Part shown: in pieces, positions 9,174 through 19,235 of the stretch | Layout of the letters: each line of letters begins with the position of its first letter | Numbering within the stretch: the stretch's first letter is position 1 | Assembly: GCF_001904655.1 (NCBI RefSeq) | Contig: NZ_MRCC01000015.1 | Span: 1-64,000, forward strand | Length of the DNA stretch: 64,000 nucleotides | Source: Chroogloeocystis siderophila 5.2 s.c.1 | Lineage (GTDB): Bacteria > Cyanobacteriota > Cyanobacteriia > Cyanobacteriales > Chroococcidiopsidaceae | Direction of reading: 5' to 3' | Notes under the pieces: generated by a model | Database searches by the model: none | The model's input: the letters and a program-made list of their open reading frames with translations, nothing else | Told to the model about the DNA's origin: nothing | Position numbers and translations under genes: made by a program

Positions 9174-9760
9174 AATTATTAACTTATCTCCTAGATAAAA
9201 TTTGCTAGCTCAAGAACTAGCCTCTTTAAAATGATTTTCAAAATAAAGTTTGATGAGATGTTAATATTCTCTTTACATATATGCTAGAAAAAACATTAGC
9301 TGAGTATTTTATATTTGATTTGATAAACTAGCTTGAATTTACTTAACTACAAGACTAAATTAACGCTAACTTGGTAAACGACCAAGCGAAAATTTACTGA
9401 TTACTTTATTACAAATAGCCTAGCAAGTTTGCTGTCTTCAGTAAATACACGGTAGTAGCTGGTAATAAATTGTGATAATGCTATTAAATATAGTCTGATT
9501 AAGTGTACGAGCTATTAAATGTTTTATGTTAACAGAAGAAATAATACATTTTGGTCAACTAATAATTTATAACAAATATTTCAAATGAAACCGATGTTCA
9601 ACTTAGTTAATAAATCTTTTTTTGGATACTTAGTTATACCTAAAAAATTGAATATATATATTTTCAGATTCTAAAATACTCACAATCAAAGCTTAATTTA
9701 AACAACTTTAAATCATTTGCGATACTTCAGTAATTAAGGTAATTTAAGAGGGCGGTCAGA
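9174..9760. promoter_or_regulatory. Divergent AT-rich control region between the chemotaxis operon and hmpF
   Basis: This 587-bp spacer separates two divergent transcription units and must contain both promoters. It is very AT-rich with no credible coding frame. The only clear secondary structure I see is a small hairpin, CTTGGT-AAACG-ACCAAG, at 9370-9386. I could not assign sigma-factor boxes with confidence. Confidence 0.5.
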
Positions 9761-11491
9761 GTGCTGTATTTAGCAGAAGTTCAGAAGCAAAAAAGTGGGT
9801 TTATGGGTGCTGGAAAGGCTGAAATTAAATTACTAGCCTTTCAGCGAGGCGATCAAAGTTGGAATCCTGTACCAGGCGAAGAAGTTATTCCTGCGGAGGA
9901 AGCTAGTAATTTTGCGACAGGAGCTTTAGTATTAGCTGATTTAAACGCAAATCGACAAGTGCAACGCTTGCAAGAAGCAGGGCGTCCTTTGGTCAATATT
10001 TTACAAAGCTTCTCTCGCGTAATTGAAAAATTTAAGCGTCAGGAAGAAGAAATTGAGCATTGGAAGCAGTCTTTGACTTACCAAAGTCAGGAAATGAATC
10101 GCCGCAACATGGAAATGGAAGCGCGCTTAGAGCAACTTCAGCAAATGGAAGCTGAATTTAAACAACTAGAAGCGCGACATCAAGAACTTAAATTTGGGCA
10201 AGAAAAAGCAGAAATGCTGCGCCAGGAAATTGAATCTAGCCGTCAAGATTTAGCAAAAGGCTGGGAACAGCTACAAAATGAACGGCATTGTTGGGAAGAA
10301 TCTCAACATTTAGGAATAGATAAATTTCAGGTACGTCAAATACAGGAATTAGTGGAGCATTTGTCTTGTAGTGTACCAACCACATCAGTACAAGAAGAAC
10401 TTACACTTTTGTTAGCAAATCTTGCTACTGGACAACATACTTTAACTCAGCACTGGCAACAAATAGAACAACAGCAAAGTTATGCTCAAGAGCAACAACA
10501 AGAGTTTGAAAGTATCGCCCAAACATGGCAAGAAAGCTTTACTGAGTGGCAACAAGCCCAAAGCTTATTAGAACAATCTTTATCTGAGTTAAAGGTAAAA
10601 ACTACTATTTTAAACTATAAACAAGAGTACGCGCAAACACTGAAATGGCAGTTACAAAAACATGAGGAGTTATATCGAGAAGTATCTCGCATTGCAGAAT
10701 CTGTTACGCAAGTTGATGTTAGCGAGAAGGTCAAAATAACAGATTTAGAACAAATGCCAATTGAGCAGTTACAGCAGATTGTACAAGACTTGCAGGAGGA
10801 TTTAGCTAAGAATTCTCAGTTTGTTAACGATCAAGAAGAAGAACTTAAGTTGCAAAAGCAAGCTGTGGATCAATTGCAAACACAACTAAGTCAAAGCGAC
10901 TCAAGTGCGCGATCGCAAATAGAGGCTGAATTAGCTGAAGAGTACGATCGCTACCAAATGTTGAATGAAACTTTAGTCGGGCAACGGCAAAATTTGCGCG
11001 AGCGTAAAGCAATTTTACAACAGCATCTGCACGTTCTCTGGCATCGGCAAGGTTGTCACAATTTCACGACGATTAGTGATGAGCCAAGCGTAGATTTACA
11101 GCCAGTACTAGCACAAATCGAAGTATTTAAGCAGCAAAAAGCTGAGGAACTGCAAAAGCTAGAACAAGAGCTTTCTCAAATAGAATCGAGCATTGTCTCT
11201 TTACAGAGCTTAGTTGATTCGCAGACCGAGATGCAAGCGCTCAAACAGCAACAATGGCAAACTTTAGAACAGCAACTACACTCGCTACAGGCAAGCATCG
11301 CAGAAACTTCGGGCAGAATCAAGTTATCGCAAGAAGTATTGCAACCACTTCAAGACAACTGGAATAGCCTACAACAGCAACTAGAAGCGATCAGCGCGGC
11401 ATTCAATAACAGTAGCGAACAGCAAACAATCGCGCAGATCCACCAAGTTCTGCAAAACCTTGTTCCAAGTATTGAAACGGCAGTGCCTTAA
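9761..11491 (+). CDS. hmpF: Pilus motility/taxis coiled-coil protein HmpF
   Basis: The 576-residue protein begins with the conserved block LYLAEVQKQKSGFMGAGKAE followed by LLAFQRGDQSW, recognisable as the N-terminus of HmpF, a cyanobacterial protein needed for type IV pilus-driven motility that localises with the Hmp chemotaxis-like proteins in Nostoc. From about residue 85 to 545 it is almost entirely Glu/Gln-rich coiled coil, interrupted near 195-210 and 325. No membrane segment or signal peptide is visible. Translation starts at a GTG; the family N-terminus begins at the next residue, and a purine-rich AAGAGGGCGG lies upstream. Its position, divergent from the CheY-CheW-MCP-CheA operon, matches that reported for Nostoc. 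Confidence 0.85.
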   Translation: MLYLAEVQKQKSGFMGAGKAEIKLLAFQRGDQSWNPVPGEEVIPAEEASNFATGALVLADLNANRQVQRLQEAGRPLVNILQSFSRVIEKFKRQEEEIEHWKQSLTYQSQEMNRRNMEMEARLEQLQQMEAEFKQLEARHQELKFGQEKAEMLRQEIESSRQDLAKGWEQLQNERHCWEESQHLGIDKFQVRQIQELVEHLSCSVPTTSVQEELTLLLANLATGQHTLTQHWQQIEQQQSYAQEQQQEFESIAQTWQESFTEWQQAQSLLEQSLSELKVKTTILNYKQEYAQTLKWQLQKHEELYREVSRIAESVTQVDVSEKVKITDLEQMPIEQLQQIVQDLQEDLAKNSQFVNDQEEELKLQKQAVDQLQTQLSQSDSSARSQIEAELAEEYDRYQMLNETLVGQRQNLRERKAILQQHLHVLWHRQGCHNFTTISDEPSVDLQPVLAQIEVFKQQKAEELQKLEQELSQIESSIVSLQSLVDSQTEMQALKQQQWQTLEQQLHSLQASIAETSGRIKLSQEVLQPLQDNWNSLQQQLEAISAAFNNSSEQQTIAQIHQVLQNLVPSIETAVP

Positions 11492-11579
11492 ACGAGAAAG
11501 AAGTTATATCATCTATAGTCGAATAACCTGACTATCCGTGATATTGCGTATGAGTTAGTAGTTACTTTTTCGTTAATTT

Positions 11580-12584
11580 TTATTTTTCTTCTACCCTGCT
11601 GCTGTAAATCCAAAGACAGTTTTGTTTAATTTGTGCGATCGCGCCTCCAGGTAACGGATCCGTTTGCGAACAATTCGGGGCTGTTATCAAGGTAATAATT
11701 TTTTCAATTTGCGCAAAGCTAGGCGCAGTTTGCAGGGTTTGTTGCAATACTCGCCGAATGACGCGACGTTGCAAAGCTAAAGGTGCGTTCCGGAGAATCA
11801 AGCAATCGAGCTTAACCGTTGCATCATCGTTTGTGATTGTTGCATTTTGCTGGAGTTGAGCAGCGGCTGATTCTAGGTATTCTACTTCTGCATGGAAAAT
11901 TTCTGCGGTCTGAGCTAAAGTTTGCTCTACTTTGGGATTAAATTGATGCAAATATGGTATCAGTTCTTGGCGAATTCGATTTCGCGCATATTTGAGGTCT
12001 TGGTTAGTAGAATCTTCCCAAACCTGCAATTGCATATCTTGACAGAATTGTGCTGTTTCCTCTCGCGTGACTTCTAACAGAGGACGTACCAAGCCAATCT
12101 CCGGCGTAAGTGCGCGATACCAAGTGAGAGATTGTAATCCATCCGCACCACTTCCGCGAATTAAATTATACAGCAGTGTTTCGGCGCGATCGCTGGCTGT
12201 ATGACCGGTAACAATGTATTTATATTGGTGTTTTTGTGCGATCGCACTCAAGACTTGATAGCGCCATTGTCTGGCTGCGGCTTCGCTACGTAATACGCGA
12301 TCAGTAGTTTCGCTATAGAATGGTGTATTCCATGCTTGTGCTAGTTGAGCTACGTAAGTAGCATTTGCTGCGGCGTCGCTACGCCATTGATGATTACAGT
12401 GCGCAATGCCTAAATGCCATTGCCATTTAGATTGTAAATCGAGAAGGAGTTTAATTAAGCACAGCGAATCTTGTCCGCCTGAAACAGCAACAAGGATGCG
12501 TTGATCGCGTGGCAAAAGACAACGCGATCGCAAGGTTCGATGCACTTTGGCGTGTAGTAGACTCCAGTCTGAGCATTCAGCCAT
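11580..12584 (-). CDS. tilS: tRNA(Ile)-lysidine synthase TilS
   Basis: TilS ligates lysine to C34 of tRNA-Ile(CAU), changing its codon recognition from AUG to AUA. The ATP pyrophosphatase P-loop is RILVAVSGGQDSL near residue 30. It is followed by family motifs GIAHCNHQWR, IVTGHTASDRAETLLYNLIRG, RPLLEVTREE, and WEDSTNQDLKYARNRIR. At 334 residues it has the N-terminal ATPase and a short middle region but no room for the long C-terminal domain of E. coli TilS, as is common in cyanobacteria. The start is ATG. It lies 51 bp downstream of ccsA on the same strand. Confidence 0.95.
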   Translation of the reverse strand: MAECSDWSLLHAKVHRTLRSRCLLPRDQRILVAVSGGQDSLCLIKLLLDLQSKWQWHLGIAHCNHQWRSDAAANATYVAQLAQAWNTPFYSETTDRVLRSEAAARQWRYQVLSAIAQKHQYKYIVTGHTASDRAETLLYNLIRGSGADGLQSLTWYRALTPEIGLVRPLLEVTREETAQFCQDMQLQVWEDSTNQDLKYARNRIRQELIPYLHQFNPKVEQTLAQTAEIFHAEVEYLESAAAQLQQNATITNDDATVKLDCLILRNAPLALQRRVIRRVLQQTLQTAPSFAQIEKIITLITAPNCSQTDPLPGGAIAQIKQNCLWIYSSRVEEK

Positions 12585-12635
12585 TAACTGTCGCAGAGGT
12601 CAGAGAGACGCTTATTGTTATCGACAAGAGCCATT

Positions 12636-13682
12636 TTAGAAAAACCAACCGTAGGAATGGAGTCCTTTACCCAAAAGATTTACACCCAGATAGCAAACCC
12701 AAACGACAACAAAACCAGTTGCTGCTAGAATTGCTGGGCGGCGTCCTTGCCAACCACGAGTAATCCGTGCATGAAGATAAGCTGCAAACACAAGCCACGT
12801 AATCAGCGCCCAAGTTTCTTTCGGGTCCCAACTCCAATAAGAACCCCAAGCTTCGTTTGCCCAAACTGCACCCGCAATGATACCGATTGTAAGTAGTGGA
12901 AATCCTAAACCAATTATACGGTAGCTAATATTATCGAGCGTGTCTGCTAAGCTGAGGCGCTGAGGTGAGAGAGGTTCGGAAGGAAGTGTAGCTTTCGGGG
13001 TTTGAATTGTTGTCACTGCCTCAATCACTGCGGTACTGCTACCATTACTTTGAAATGTCGCAACGCCGTTATCTGAATTAACTTCCTCGGTTGGCTTAAC
13101 TAACTCACCCGCTTTGTGCAAACTATAGCCATTGTTGCGATAACCACCAGTTCCTACTGAACTACCTTGAAGGACAACTTTTTGACCGCGAGTGACGACA
13201 AGAAACGCGATCGCCAAAAGCGAACCCACCATCAGGGCTGCATAACTCAACATCATCACGCTCACGTGCATCATCAGCCAATTTGACTTTAGTGCTGGGA
13301 CTAAAGGCGCAGCAGATTGCATATCATTAGGTAATGTCAATGCCGCAAAAGCCGTAATCCCCATCGCAACGGGTGCGGTTACAACTCCTACCAAGCGACT
13401 GCGAGTATTATTTTCGGCAATCAGATGGACGGTTGTAATTCCCCAAGTTAGAAAAAACAAAGATTCATATAAATTACTAATGGGGAAGTATCCTGCTTCT
13501 AACCATCTTGCGCCTAATAAAGTAGCAATAGACAAGTTAGCGATCGCCATTCCTGCGGTTCCTAACGCTGGAAGATAGCTGATGTTTGGAAATGCTGCTC
13601 CGATCCAGTAGATCAACATTGTCACAAAGAGAATCGCAAACGAAGCATTGTCTAATAAGTTCTGTAGTAAAACGAGATTCAT
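12636..13682 (-). CDS. ccsA: System II cytochrome c biogenesis protein CcsA (also named CcsB)
   Basis: The 348-residue polytopic membrane protein carries the tryptophan-rich haem-handling signature [18 protein letters not shown] near residue 285, preceded and followed by hydrophobic segments (about eight in total). Conserved histidines lie in MMHVSVMML and [11 protein letters not shown]. With Ccs1 it forms the System II haem lyase that attaches haem to c-type cytochromes on the lumenal side of the thylakoid. A Ser/Thr-rich loop of about 70 residues (170-240) is a variable insert. The start is ATG. Naming differs between databases (plastid ccsA, bacterial ccsB). Ccs1 is not in this window. Confidence 0.94.
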   Translation of the reverse strand: MNLVLLQNLLDNASFAILFVTMLIYWIGAAFPNISYLPALGTAGMAIANLSIATLLGARWLEAGYFPISNLYESLFFLTWGITTVHLIAENNTRSRLVGVVTAPVAMGITAFAALTLPNDMQSAAPLVPALKSNWLMMHVSVMMLSYAALMVGSLLAIAFLVVTRGQKVVLQGSSVGTGGYRNNGYSLHKAGELVKPTEEVNSDNGVATFQSNGSSTAVIEAVTTIQTPKATLPSEPLSPQRLSLADTLDNISYRIIGLGFPLLTIGIIAGAVWANEAWGSYWSWDPKETWALITWLVFAAYLHARITRGWQGRRPAILAATGFVVVWVCYLGVNLLGKGLHSYGWFF

Positions 13683-13739
13683 AATAGTTTTTTTTGTGTT
13701 CTGTCAATCTTTCTTTTATAGAGTCTTACATGGTGGTAA

Positions 13740-13870
13740 GGACGCCTAGCGAATTTATTCGCGGCTTTGTAGATCTTGTCCACCTGCGTGGGCTAACGAA
13801 AATACAAAGGTGTTGTTGATGTCACTGCGGTTAAAAACCACTAATTCGATCCTATCTGGTAGCGTAGCTT
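13740..13870. repeat. Modular interspersed palindromic repeat (copy 2)
   Basis: Upstream of ccsA, GCGAATTTATTCGC (13749-13762) is followed by GGCTTTGTAGATCTT and a decayed GTCCACCTGCGTGGGC (13778-13793), then CACTGCGGTTAAAAACCAC. These are degenerate versions of the palindromic modules seen at 1345, 42206, 48791, 59669 and 60977. Confidence 0.65.
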
Positions 13871-13895
13871 ACTGTCCTATGAAGACAAAGCAAAT

Positions 13896-15560
13896 TCAGT
13901 TAGTCGCCATTGACGAGTTGCTTTCTTTGGAACCTTCGATTTGAGACTCGTCTTTTTCCAGCGAAACAAAAATATCGTAGCGGATAGTGCGCTCGTCGCT
14001 TACCGCTGCGGTTCCACCAATAGCGCGTGTTGCTTCGAGTAAAGTCCTTTGCCCAGGAAGAAACTGCGGTAAAGGTAAAGCTTTGAATGTAGGATTAACG
14101 TTAAGGAAAAATTGACCGTTGTTCGGATTAAGTTCGCTAGGAACCGTATTTTGAAATTCGGCTGTATTTGATAAGTTCGTTGCAGGTTGCGGTAGCAGGC
14201 GATCCGCGATCGGCGCGCCAAGTGCAATAAAAGCGACATTTTTATCTAACCAGCCACGTGTCGCTGTCAGCGTTCCAAACGGTGCTATCCAGTTAGTTAC
14301 TGTATTATTGCCTAATTGTGTTTCTTGCGTTTTAAATTGATAGCGGCTTTGCAATACTTGCTCTAGCTGTTGAAATGATTTGTTAGCGGCGGCGCGATCG
14401 CTTGTCTCGATCATTAGCACGAGTGAAAGTGCGAAGTCTTGTTGTGCGTCTTGTGCGGGCGCAGGGACAACCGCGATCAAAAACTCGCGATTCATCCAAC
14501 TGAGTAAATCGCGATCTAAATCTAAACCTGTCAGCGACTTAAAACCGGCTCTTAAATTCTCTGGTGGAAACGGCGTTAAAGGATTTGATTGTGATGTTAA
14601 CGTATAGTCTTGCCACAACTGCTGAAAATTACCACCAGAAAGCATCATCAAAGTTTCTGCGGGTAAACGGCGCTGCATTTGACCTGCGCTATTTTCTACG
14701 CGATGTACGCGTTGGCTATTCGGCTTTAACCATGAAATACTTCTCAACCGAAGTCCTTCTGGTTCTATGGTGATTGTACTAGCGAGTCCTTGATTTTCTT
14801 GAAGACGGGCTAAGCCTTGTGGAATCGCTGTCGGTGTGGGACTCGTACTCGCGACTCGAACGGCTGCTGGAATATTAATGTATACTTGAGCAAAGCGATT
14901 TTGTTGTGTAATTTTACTGATAGCTGCTGTGTATCCTGGGATTTGTGCTAAGGACATCCCACTTTGATAAGTATCAATTGCTTTTTCTGTAACTTGAGGA
15001 TTGTCGCTGACAACAACAAAGCGCTGATCTAAAACTGCGGCTGAATAATTTGCGTTACCTGTACTTTGTGTTTCTTGAATTTGAGTACCTTTATAGTTGC
15101 GCGAAATCAACTTAGTTTGTTGCAATCGCGGCGTTTCCCATATTTTTCGTGCAGCTGTTTGATTAGCAATTGGCAGTATCATTAAGACTGCTTGATTTTG
15201 GTTTGTCGCATTGAATTCAGGCGGTAAAAAGGCGATCATTGCTTCTTTACCGATCCAAGGTTGAACATCTTGCTGGTAGTTGTAGCCATAAGCCGTTAAG
15301 AAGCGATCGCGCAACTGTGTTACATTCTTTTCTAATTCGGCTCGCGTCTGAACTGTGCCAAACTGTCGCAATTGTTGCCACTGTTTTTCATCTGTAGATA
15401 CTGATATTGTCAGCAGGGCATCTTGTGGAACAACGTTGGCTCCGACAGGTATTTCTGTTAATCTATCTTGTTGAGTTAATATCCAATAAGTAACTGCTCC
15501 AATGCCAATCAAGCAGCCAGCAACAAGGATCGGGAGAGATTTTTTACTTTTTTCAGGCAT
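13896..15560 (-). CDS. DUF3352 domain-containing protein, membrane-anchored
   Basis: This 554-residue protein fits the cyanobacterial DUF3352 family, whose function is unknown. It starts with a basic stretch and one hydrophobic segment (LPILVAGCLIGIGAVTYW), suggesting an uncleaved anchor with the bulk outside the cytoplasm. Motifs consistent with the family include VPQDALLTISVSTD, WIGKEAMIAFLPPE and LPAETLMMLSGGN. I chose the ATG at 15560, which opens with PEKSKKS directly before the anchor; an ATG seven codons upstream (15581) is possible, and neither has a clear ribosome-binding site. It is monocistronic, between repeat DNA and the pst promoter region. Confidence 0.8.
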   Translation of the reverse strand: MPEKSKKSLPILVAGCLIGIGAVTYWILTQQDRLTEIPVGANVVPQDALLTISVSTDEKQWQQLRQFGTVQTRAELEKNVTQLRDRFLTAYGYNYQQDVQPWIGKEAMIAFLPPEFNATNQNQAVLMILPIANQTAARKIWETPRLQQTKLISRNYKGTQIQETQSTGNANYSAAVLDQRFVVVSDNPQVTEKAIDTYQSGMSLAQIPGYTAAISKITQQNRFAQVYINIPAAVRVASTSPTPTAIPQGLARLQENQGLASTITIEPEGLRLRSISWLKPNSQRVHRVENSAGQMQRRLPAETLMMLSGGNFQQLWQDYTLTSQSNPLTPFPPENLRAGFKSLTGLDLDRDLLSWMNREFLIAVVPAPAQDAQQDFALSLVLMIETSDRAAANKSFQQLEQVLQSRYQFKTQETQLGNNTVTNWIAPFGTLTATRGWLDKNVAFIALGAPIADRLLPQPATNLSNTAEFQNTVPSELNPNNGQFFLNVNPTFKALPLPQFLPGQRTLLEATRAIGGTAAVSDERTIRYDIFVSLEKDESQIEGSKESNSSMATN

Positions 15561-15771
15561 GGCTGAACTTAAAATAAACATGGCTTGTTAACGACGTTAT
15601 TGCGATCGCGTCACCACAGGCAATTGAATTTTGGAATATTTTGTTTGGTCTAATCAAGTTAACAAAACAACAATATCTTGCTGTATAGCGCCGTTTTTTC
15701 CTAAAAGCAGACAAAGTTAATTTTAACTATTTTCATCTCAATTTGTTTTTTTCGACTATATCCTACCCGTA

Positions 15772-15790
15772 CTTAAACTTGACTTAACCT
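15772..15790 (+). promoter_or_regulatory. Pho box upstream of the pst operon
   Basis: CTTAAACT-TGA-CTTAACCT consists of two 8-bp units separated by 3 bp, matching the cyanobacterial Pho box (PyTTAAPyPyT/A repeats with 3-bp spacing) bound by the PhoB/SphR regulator. Flanking units at the same spacing are degenerate. It lies 286 bp upstream of the pstS ATG, so a long leader or a more distal promoter is implied. Confidence 0.75.
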
Positions 15791-16075
15791 AAGTCTGCCA
15801 AGTTATTTATGGTGTCTAGACTTACTGAATACGAAAAACATCAGTACACTCACTTAGGCAAAACCTGAGCTTGTGCTACTAAACGTTAGGTAAATCGAAG
15901 TTACTTCTGAAGTAAGATTGAAATGTGTGGGCTTTTATGCAAGTGAAGGTGACTTAAGCAATTAATGACAGTTTGTCTCCACTCTGTGGTGACTTTTCTT
16001 ATAAACAACCTCAATTATTTCTCGACTTCCATCAAAAACTTTGTGTTGAATTTGTTGCAAATTGTCAAGAACCAT

Positions 16076-17176
16076 ATGCCGTTACAAATCTCTAAGTCAA
16101 AAGCCTTTATTGCACCTTTAGCTGCGTTAGCTTTAGGTCTAGCTGCCTGCGGACAACAAACAACCACCACACCTGGTACAGATACAAGCCCAGCAGCACA
16201 ACAAGGTCCTAGTGCCAATATTAGCGGTGCTGGTGCTACTTTTCCTGCGCCTTTGTACCAGCGATGGTTCACCGAATATAACAGAAATGTTAATCCAGGC
16301 GTACAAGTTAGTTATCAATCTGTTGGTAGCGGTGCTGGTTTAGAACAGTACATCAACGGAACAGTAGACTTCGGTGCGAGTGATGCGCCGATTCAGGGCG
16401 ATCGCCTCGAGTCTTTCCGACAAAAGTATAATGCCGAGCCAATTCAAGTCCCAATGGCAGGGGGTGCTGTTCCGTTCGCTTACAACTTGCCAGAAATTGA
16501 AGGACAAGAATTAAGACTGTCGCGCCAAGCTTACTGTGGTATTGTTACAGGACAAGTCACTCAGTGGAACGATCCCCTCATTGCCCAAGCTAACCCCAAC
16601 TTAAATTTGCCCAACAGAGCAATTACCTTCGCTCATCGCTCAGATGGTAGTGGTACAACATTTATTTTTGTCAATCACATTGATACAGCGTGTCCAAATT
16701 GGCAAGCTGGAGTTGGTACATCGGTTAACTGGCCCACAGGTGTTGGTGCTCAAGGTAACGAAGGTGTAGCTGCGCAAATTCAACAAAATGAAGGTACTAT
16801 CGGCTACATCGAAGCTGCGTACGCGAAGTTGAATAATATCCCTACTGCTTTACTAGAAAATGCTTCAGGTCAGTATGTAGGAGCTACTCCTGAGTCCGCT
16901 AGCGCAATATTTCAAGATGTAGAAATTCCTGAAGACTTTGCCTTACTCGTACCCGATCCTAAAAACCCAGAAGCATTCCCAATCGGTGGCTTGACCTGGA
17001 TTTTGGTGTATCCCACCTACCAAGATGCCAACAAGTGGCAAGCAATGCGTAACGTCTTTGAATGGGCTTTAACCGATGGCAGATCAATCACAGAAGAATT
17101 AGGTTACATCCCAATGCCAGATAATATTATACAGCGTATTCGTCAAGTCTTTGATGAAAGAGTTAAAGCAGGGTAA
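16076..17176 (+). CDS. pstS: Phosphate ABC transporter substrate-binding lipoprotein PstS
   Basis: The 366-residue product binds inorganic phosphate in the periplasm and delivers it to PstCA. It begins with a lipoprotein signal peptide ending at the lipobox LGLAACGQQ, followed by a Thr/Pro/Ala-rich tether. The mature domain opens with ISGAGATFPAPLYQRWF and contains VSYQSVGSGAGLEQYI, VDFGASDAPI and AHRSDGSGTTFIFVNH, the phosphate-contacting segments. The ATG at 16076 was chosen because it begins the signal peptide; a longer frame to 15965 would add 37 residues before it. It leads pstSCAB downstream of a Pho box, so induction by phosphate starvation is expected. Confidence 0.95.
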   Translation: MPLQISKSKAFIAPLAALALGLAACGQQTTTTPGTDTSPAAQQGPSANISGAGATFPAPLYQRWFTEYNRNVNPGVQVSYQSVGSGAGLEQYINGTVDFGASDAPIQGDRLESFRQKYNAEPIQVPMAGGAVPFAYNLPEIEGQELRLSRQAYCGIVTGQVTQWNDPLIAQANPNLNLPNRAITFAHRSDGSGTTFIFVNHIDTACPNWQAGVGTSVNWPTGVGAQGNEGVAAQIQQNEGTIGYIEAAYAKLNNIPTALLENASGQYVGATPESASAIFQDVEIPEDFALLVPDPKNPEAFPIGGLTWILVYPTYQDANKWQAMRNVFEWALTDGRSITEELGYIPMPDNIIQRIRQVFDERVKAG

Positions 17177-17265
17177 CTAGCTAAAAGTATGGCTAGTAAC
17201 AGTCAAATGTTGCTAGCCGCAAAACTTTTGTTGTAAACAAGCACAGCTTATATAGAAGGGAAATC

Positions 17266-18231
17266 ATGAGTGCGGTAACTGGAGATCAGCCACGACAGAA
17301 ATGGCGGGAACTAGAAAAGCAAAATAATTTAGTAAACACACTTGACCGAGTTTTTTACTGGCTAGTGATTCTAGGAGCCGTTGCAATTAGTGCAGTTCTC
17401 TTATGGATTGGCGTGCAAATTGCAATTAGTGCCTTGCCCGCAATTCGGACTTTCGGTTTACAGTTTTTAGTGACAACAACTTGGGATCCAGTCCGAAATA
17501 TCTACGGTGCGCTGCCACAGATTTATGGAACAATTGTTACATCGATAATTGCTCTTGTGATTGCTATTCCTGTAGGGGTTGGCGTAGCAGTTTTCTTAAG
17601 TGAAGATTTTATCCCCAACTCGATCCGGACACCCATTGCCTTAGCAATTGAATTGATTGCTGCTATTCCAAGTGTGGTAGTCGGCTTATGGGGTATTTTT
17701 GTATTTATTCCATTTATTCGCCCTTTCTACGACTTTCTGCACAATAATTTTGGCTGGATTCCACTGTTTAGCACAGCACCCAGGGGTAACAGTTTACTAA
17801 CGTTGGGTATTGTCTTAGCAGTCATGATTTCGCCCACAATCATTGCAATTTCTCGTGGTAGCTTAATTGCATTACCCCGCGACTTACGTCAAGGTGCGCT
17901 GGCGCTAGGTGCAACGCGCTGGGAAACTATTTTACGAGTTTTAATTCCGGCTGCTTTCTCTGGTATTGTCGGTTCGATTATGCTTGCCTTAGGTCGGGCG
18001 ATGGGTGAAACAATGGCAGCAGCAATGCTGGTTGGTAACTCGAACCAAATTACCACATCGCTATTAGCTCCAGGTGCTACGATTGCCTCGATCATTGCGG
18101 CTCAGTTTGGAGAAGCTGGTCGTGACCAGGTTGCAGCTTTACTCTACTCTGGCTTAATTTTGATGATTTTGACGCTAATTGTGAATATCTTGGCGGAAAT
18201 CATTATTCAGAAATTTCAGAATATCGAGTAA
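17266..18231 (+). CDS. pstC: Phosphate ABC transporter permease PstC
   Basis: This 321-residue inner-membrane permease forms the phosphate channel with PstA. Six membrane segments are visible, with the ABC permease loop EAA-type motif at ALALGATRWETILRVLIPAAFSG, and family sequences YGALPQIYGTIVTSI and ALGRAMGETMAAAML. A GAAGGGA ribosome-binding site precedes the ATG. It lies 89 bp after pstS and 33 bp before pstA. Confidence 0.96.
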   Translation: MSAVTGDQPRQKWRELEKQNNLVNTLDRVFYWLVILGAVAISAVLLWIGVQIAISALPAIRTFGLQFLVTTTWDPVRNIYGALPQIYGTIVTSIIALVIAIPVGVGVAVFLSEDFIPNSIRTPIALAIELIAAIPSVVVGLWGIFVFIPFIRPFYDFLHNNFGWIPLFSTAPRGNSLLTLGIVLAVMISPTIIAISRGSLIALPRDLRQGALALGATRWETILRVLIPAAFSGIVGSIMLALGRAMGETMAAAMLVGNSNQITTSLLAPGATIASIIAAQFGEAGRDQVAALLYSGLILMILTLIVNILAEIIIQKFQNIE

Positions 18232-18264
18232 GTAATTTGATGTAAGTACGAGGGTATAAGCGAT

Positions 18265-19167
18265 ATGGCAACCGTTGAAGGCAGATTTTCTGAAAATAGC
18301 AGAGCATCAAGAATAAACTTAACTCGCTCTGCACGTACACCTTTTCGGAATTCGTTTGACACCTTCATGACGATCTTGACTGGTGGTTTCACGATACTAA
18401 TCTTGATTCCATTGGTAGCGATTGTTTGGGATGTTGCTAGAGAAGGTATTGGTCAATTAGGTATACAATCTTTCACCGAGTTACCACCGCCACCAGGATT
18501 GACAGAAGGCGGTTTTGGTAATGCGATTATTGGTACTATCTATACTCTAGGAATTGGTGCAGCTTTTAGCGTACCGTTAGGAATTTTGGCTGCTGTTTAC
18601 CTGTCAGAATTTGGGCGCGGTACTCAGCTAGCTTATATGGTCAAGTTTGCAACAAACGTCTTGGCTGGAGTTCCCGCAATTTTAGCAGGCTTGTTTGCTT
18701 ACACTGTAGTTGTCTTGACAACGGGTACATTTTCTGCATTTGCTGGAGGCGTAGCATTATCAGTTGTAATGGTACCAATTGTGCTACGCGCTACCGAAGA
18801 AGGATTATTGCTTGTTCCCCAAGAAATGCGCCAGGCAGCTATTGGCGTAGGAGCAACAAAGTTTCAGACAATCTCCCGTATTGTTATTCCAGCAGCTTTA
18901 CCTTCTATTGCTACCGCAGTTACATTGTCTTTAGCGCGCGCAGGGGGAGAAGCGGCACCTTTACTATTTACAGCTTTGAATAATAACTTCTGGTCAACTG
19001 ATATCTGGGCACCGATTGCTACACTACCAGTTCTCATCTATTTCTACGCGATCATTCCCTTTAAAGCACAGCAGCAGCTTGCTTGGACAGCAGCTTTAGT
19101 ATTGTTAGCTATCATCCTGACCGTGAGTATTTCCTCTCGTTTACTAACGCGCAGGAAATTTCAGTAA
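18265..19167 (+). CDS. pstA: Phosphate ABC transporter permease PstA
   Basis: This 300-residue protein is the second channel subunit of the Pst transporter. It has a long N-terminal cytoplasmic stretch, then about six membrane helices. Family sequences include GGFGNAIIGTIYTLGIGA, LAAVYLSEFGRG and the EAA loop AAIGVGATKFQTISRIVIP, followed by SLARAGGEAAPLLFTAL, a PstA hallmark. An ATG start and tight placement between pstC and pstB support one operon. Confidence 0.96.
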   Translation: MATVEGRFSENSRASRINLTRSARTPFRNSFDTFMTILTGGFTILILIPLVAIVWDVAREGIGQLGIQSFTELPPPPGLTEGGFGNAIIGTIYTLGIGAAFSVPLGILAAVYLSEFGRGTQLAYMVKFATNVLAGVPAILAGLFAYTVVVLTTGTFSAFAGGVALSVVMVPIVLRATEEGLLLVPQEMRQAAIGVGATKFQTISRIVIPAALPSIATAVTLSLARAGGEAAPLLFTALNNNFWSTDIWAPIATLPVLIYFYAIIPFKAQQQLAWTAALVLLAIILTVSISSRLLTRRKFQ

Positions 19168-19235
19168 CTAAAGTGTTGCTTAAGCGCTGACCAACAAGAT
19201 TTGAAACGAGAAATCTTTACTAAACTCATAGAACC

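Noticed and set aside
13740-13895. tRNA-like TTCGATCC near the end of the ccsA upstream repeat
   Set aside because: No cloverleaf arms or acceptor stem can be paired around it.
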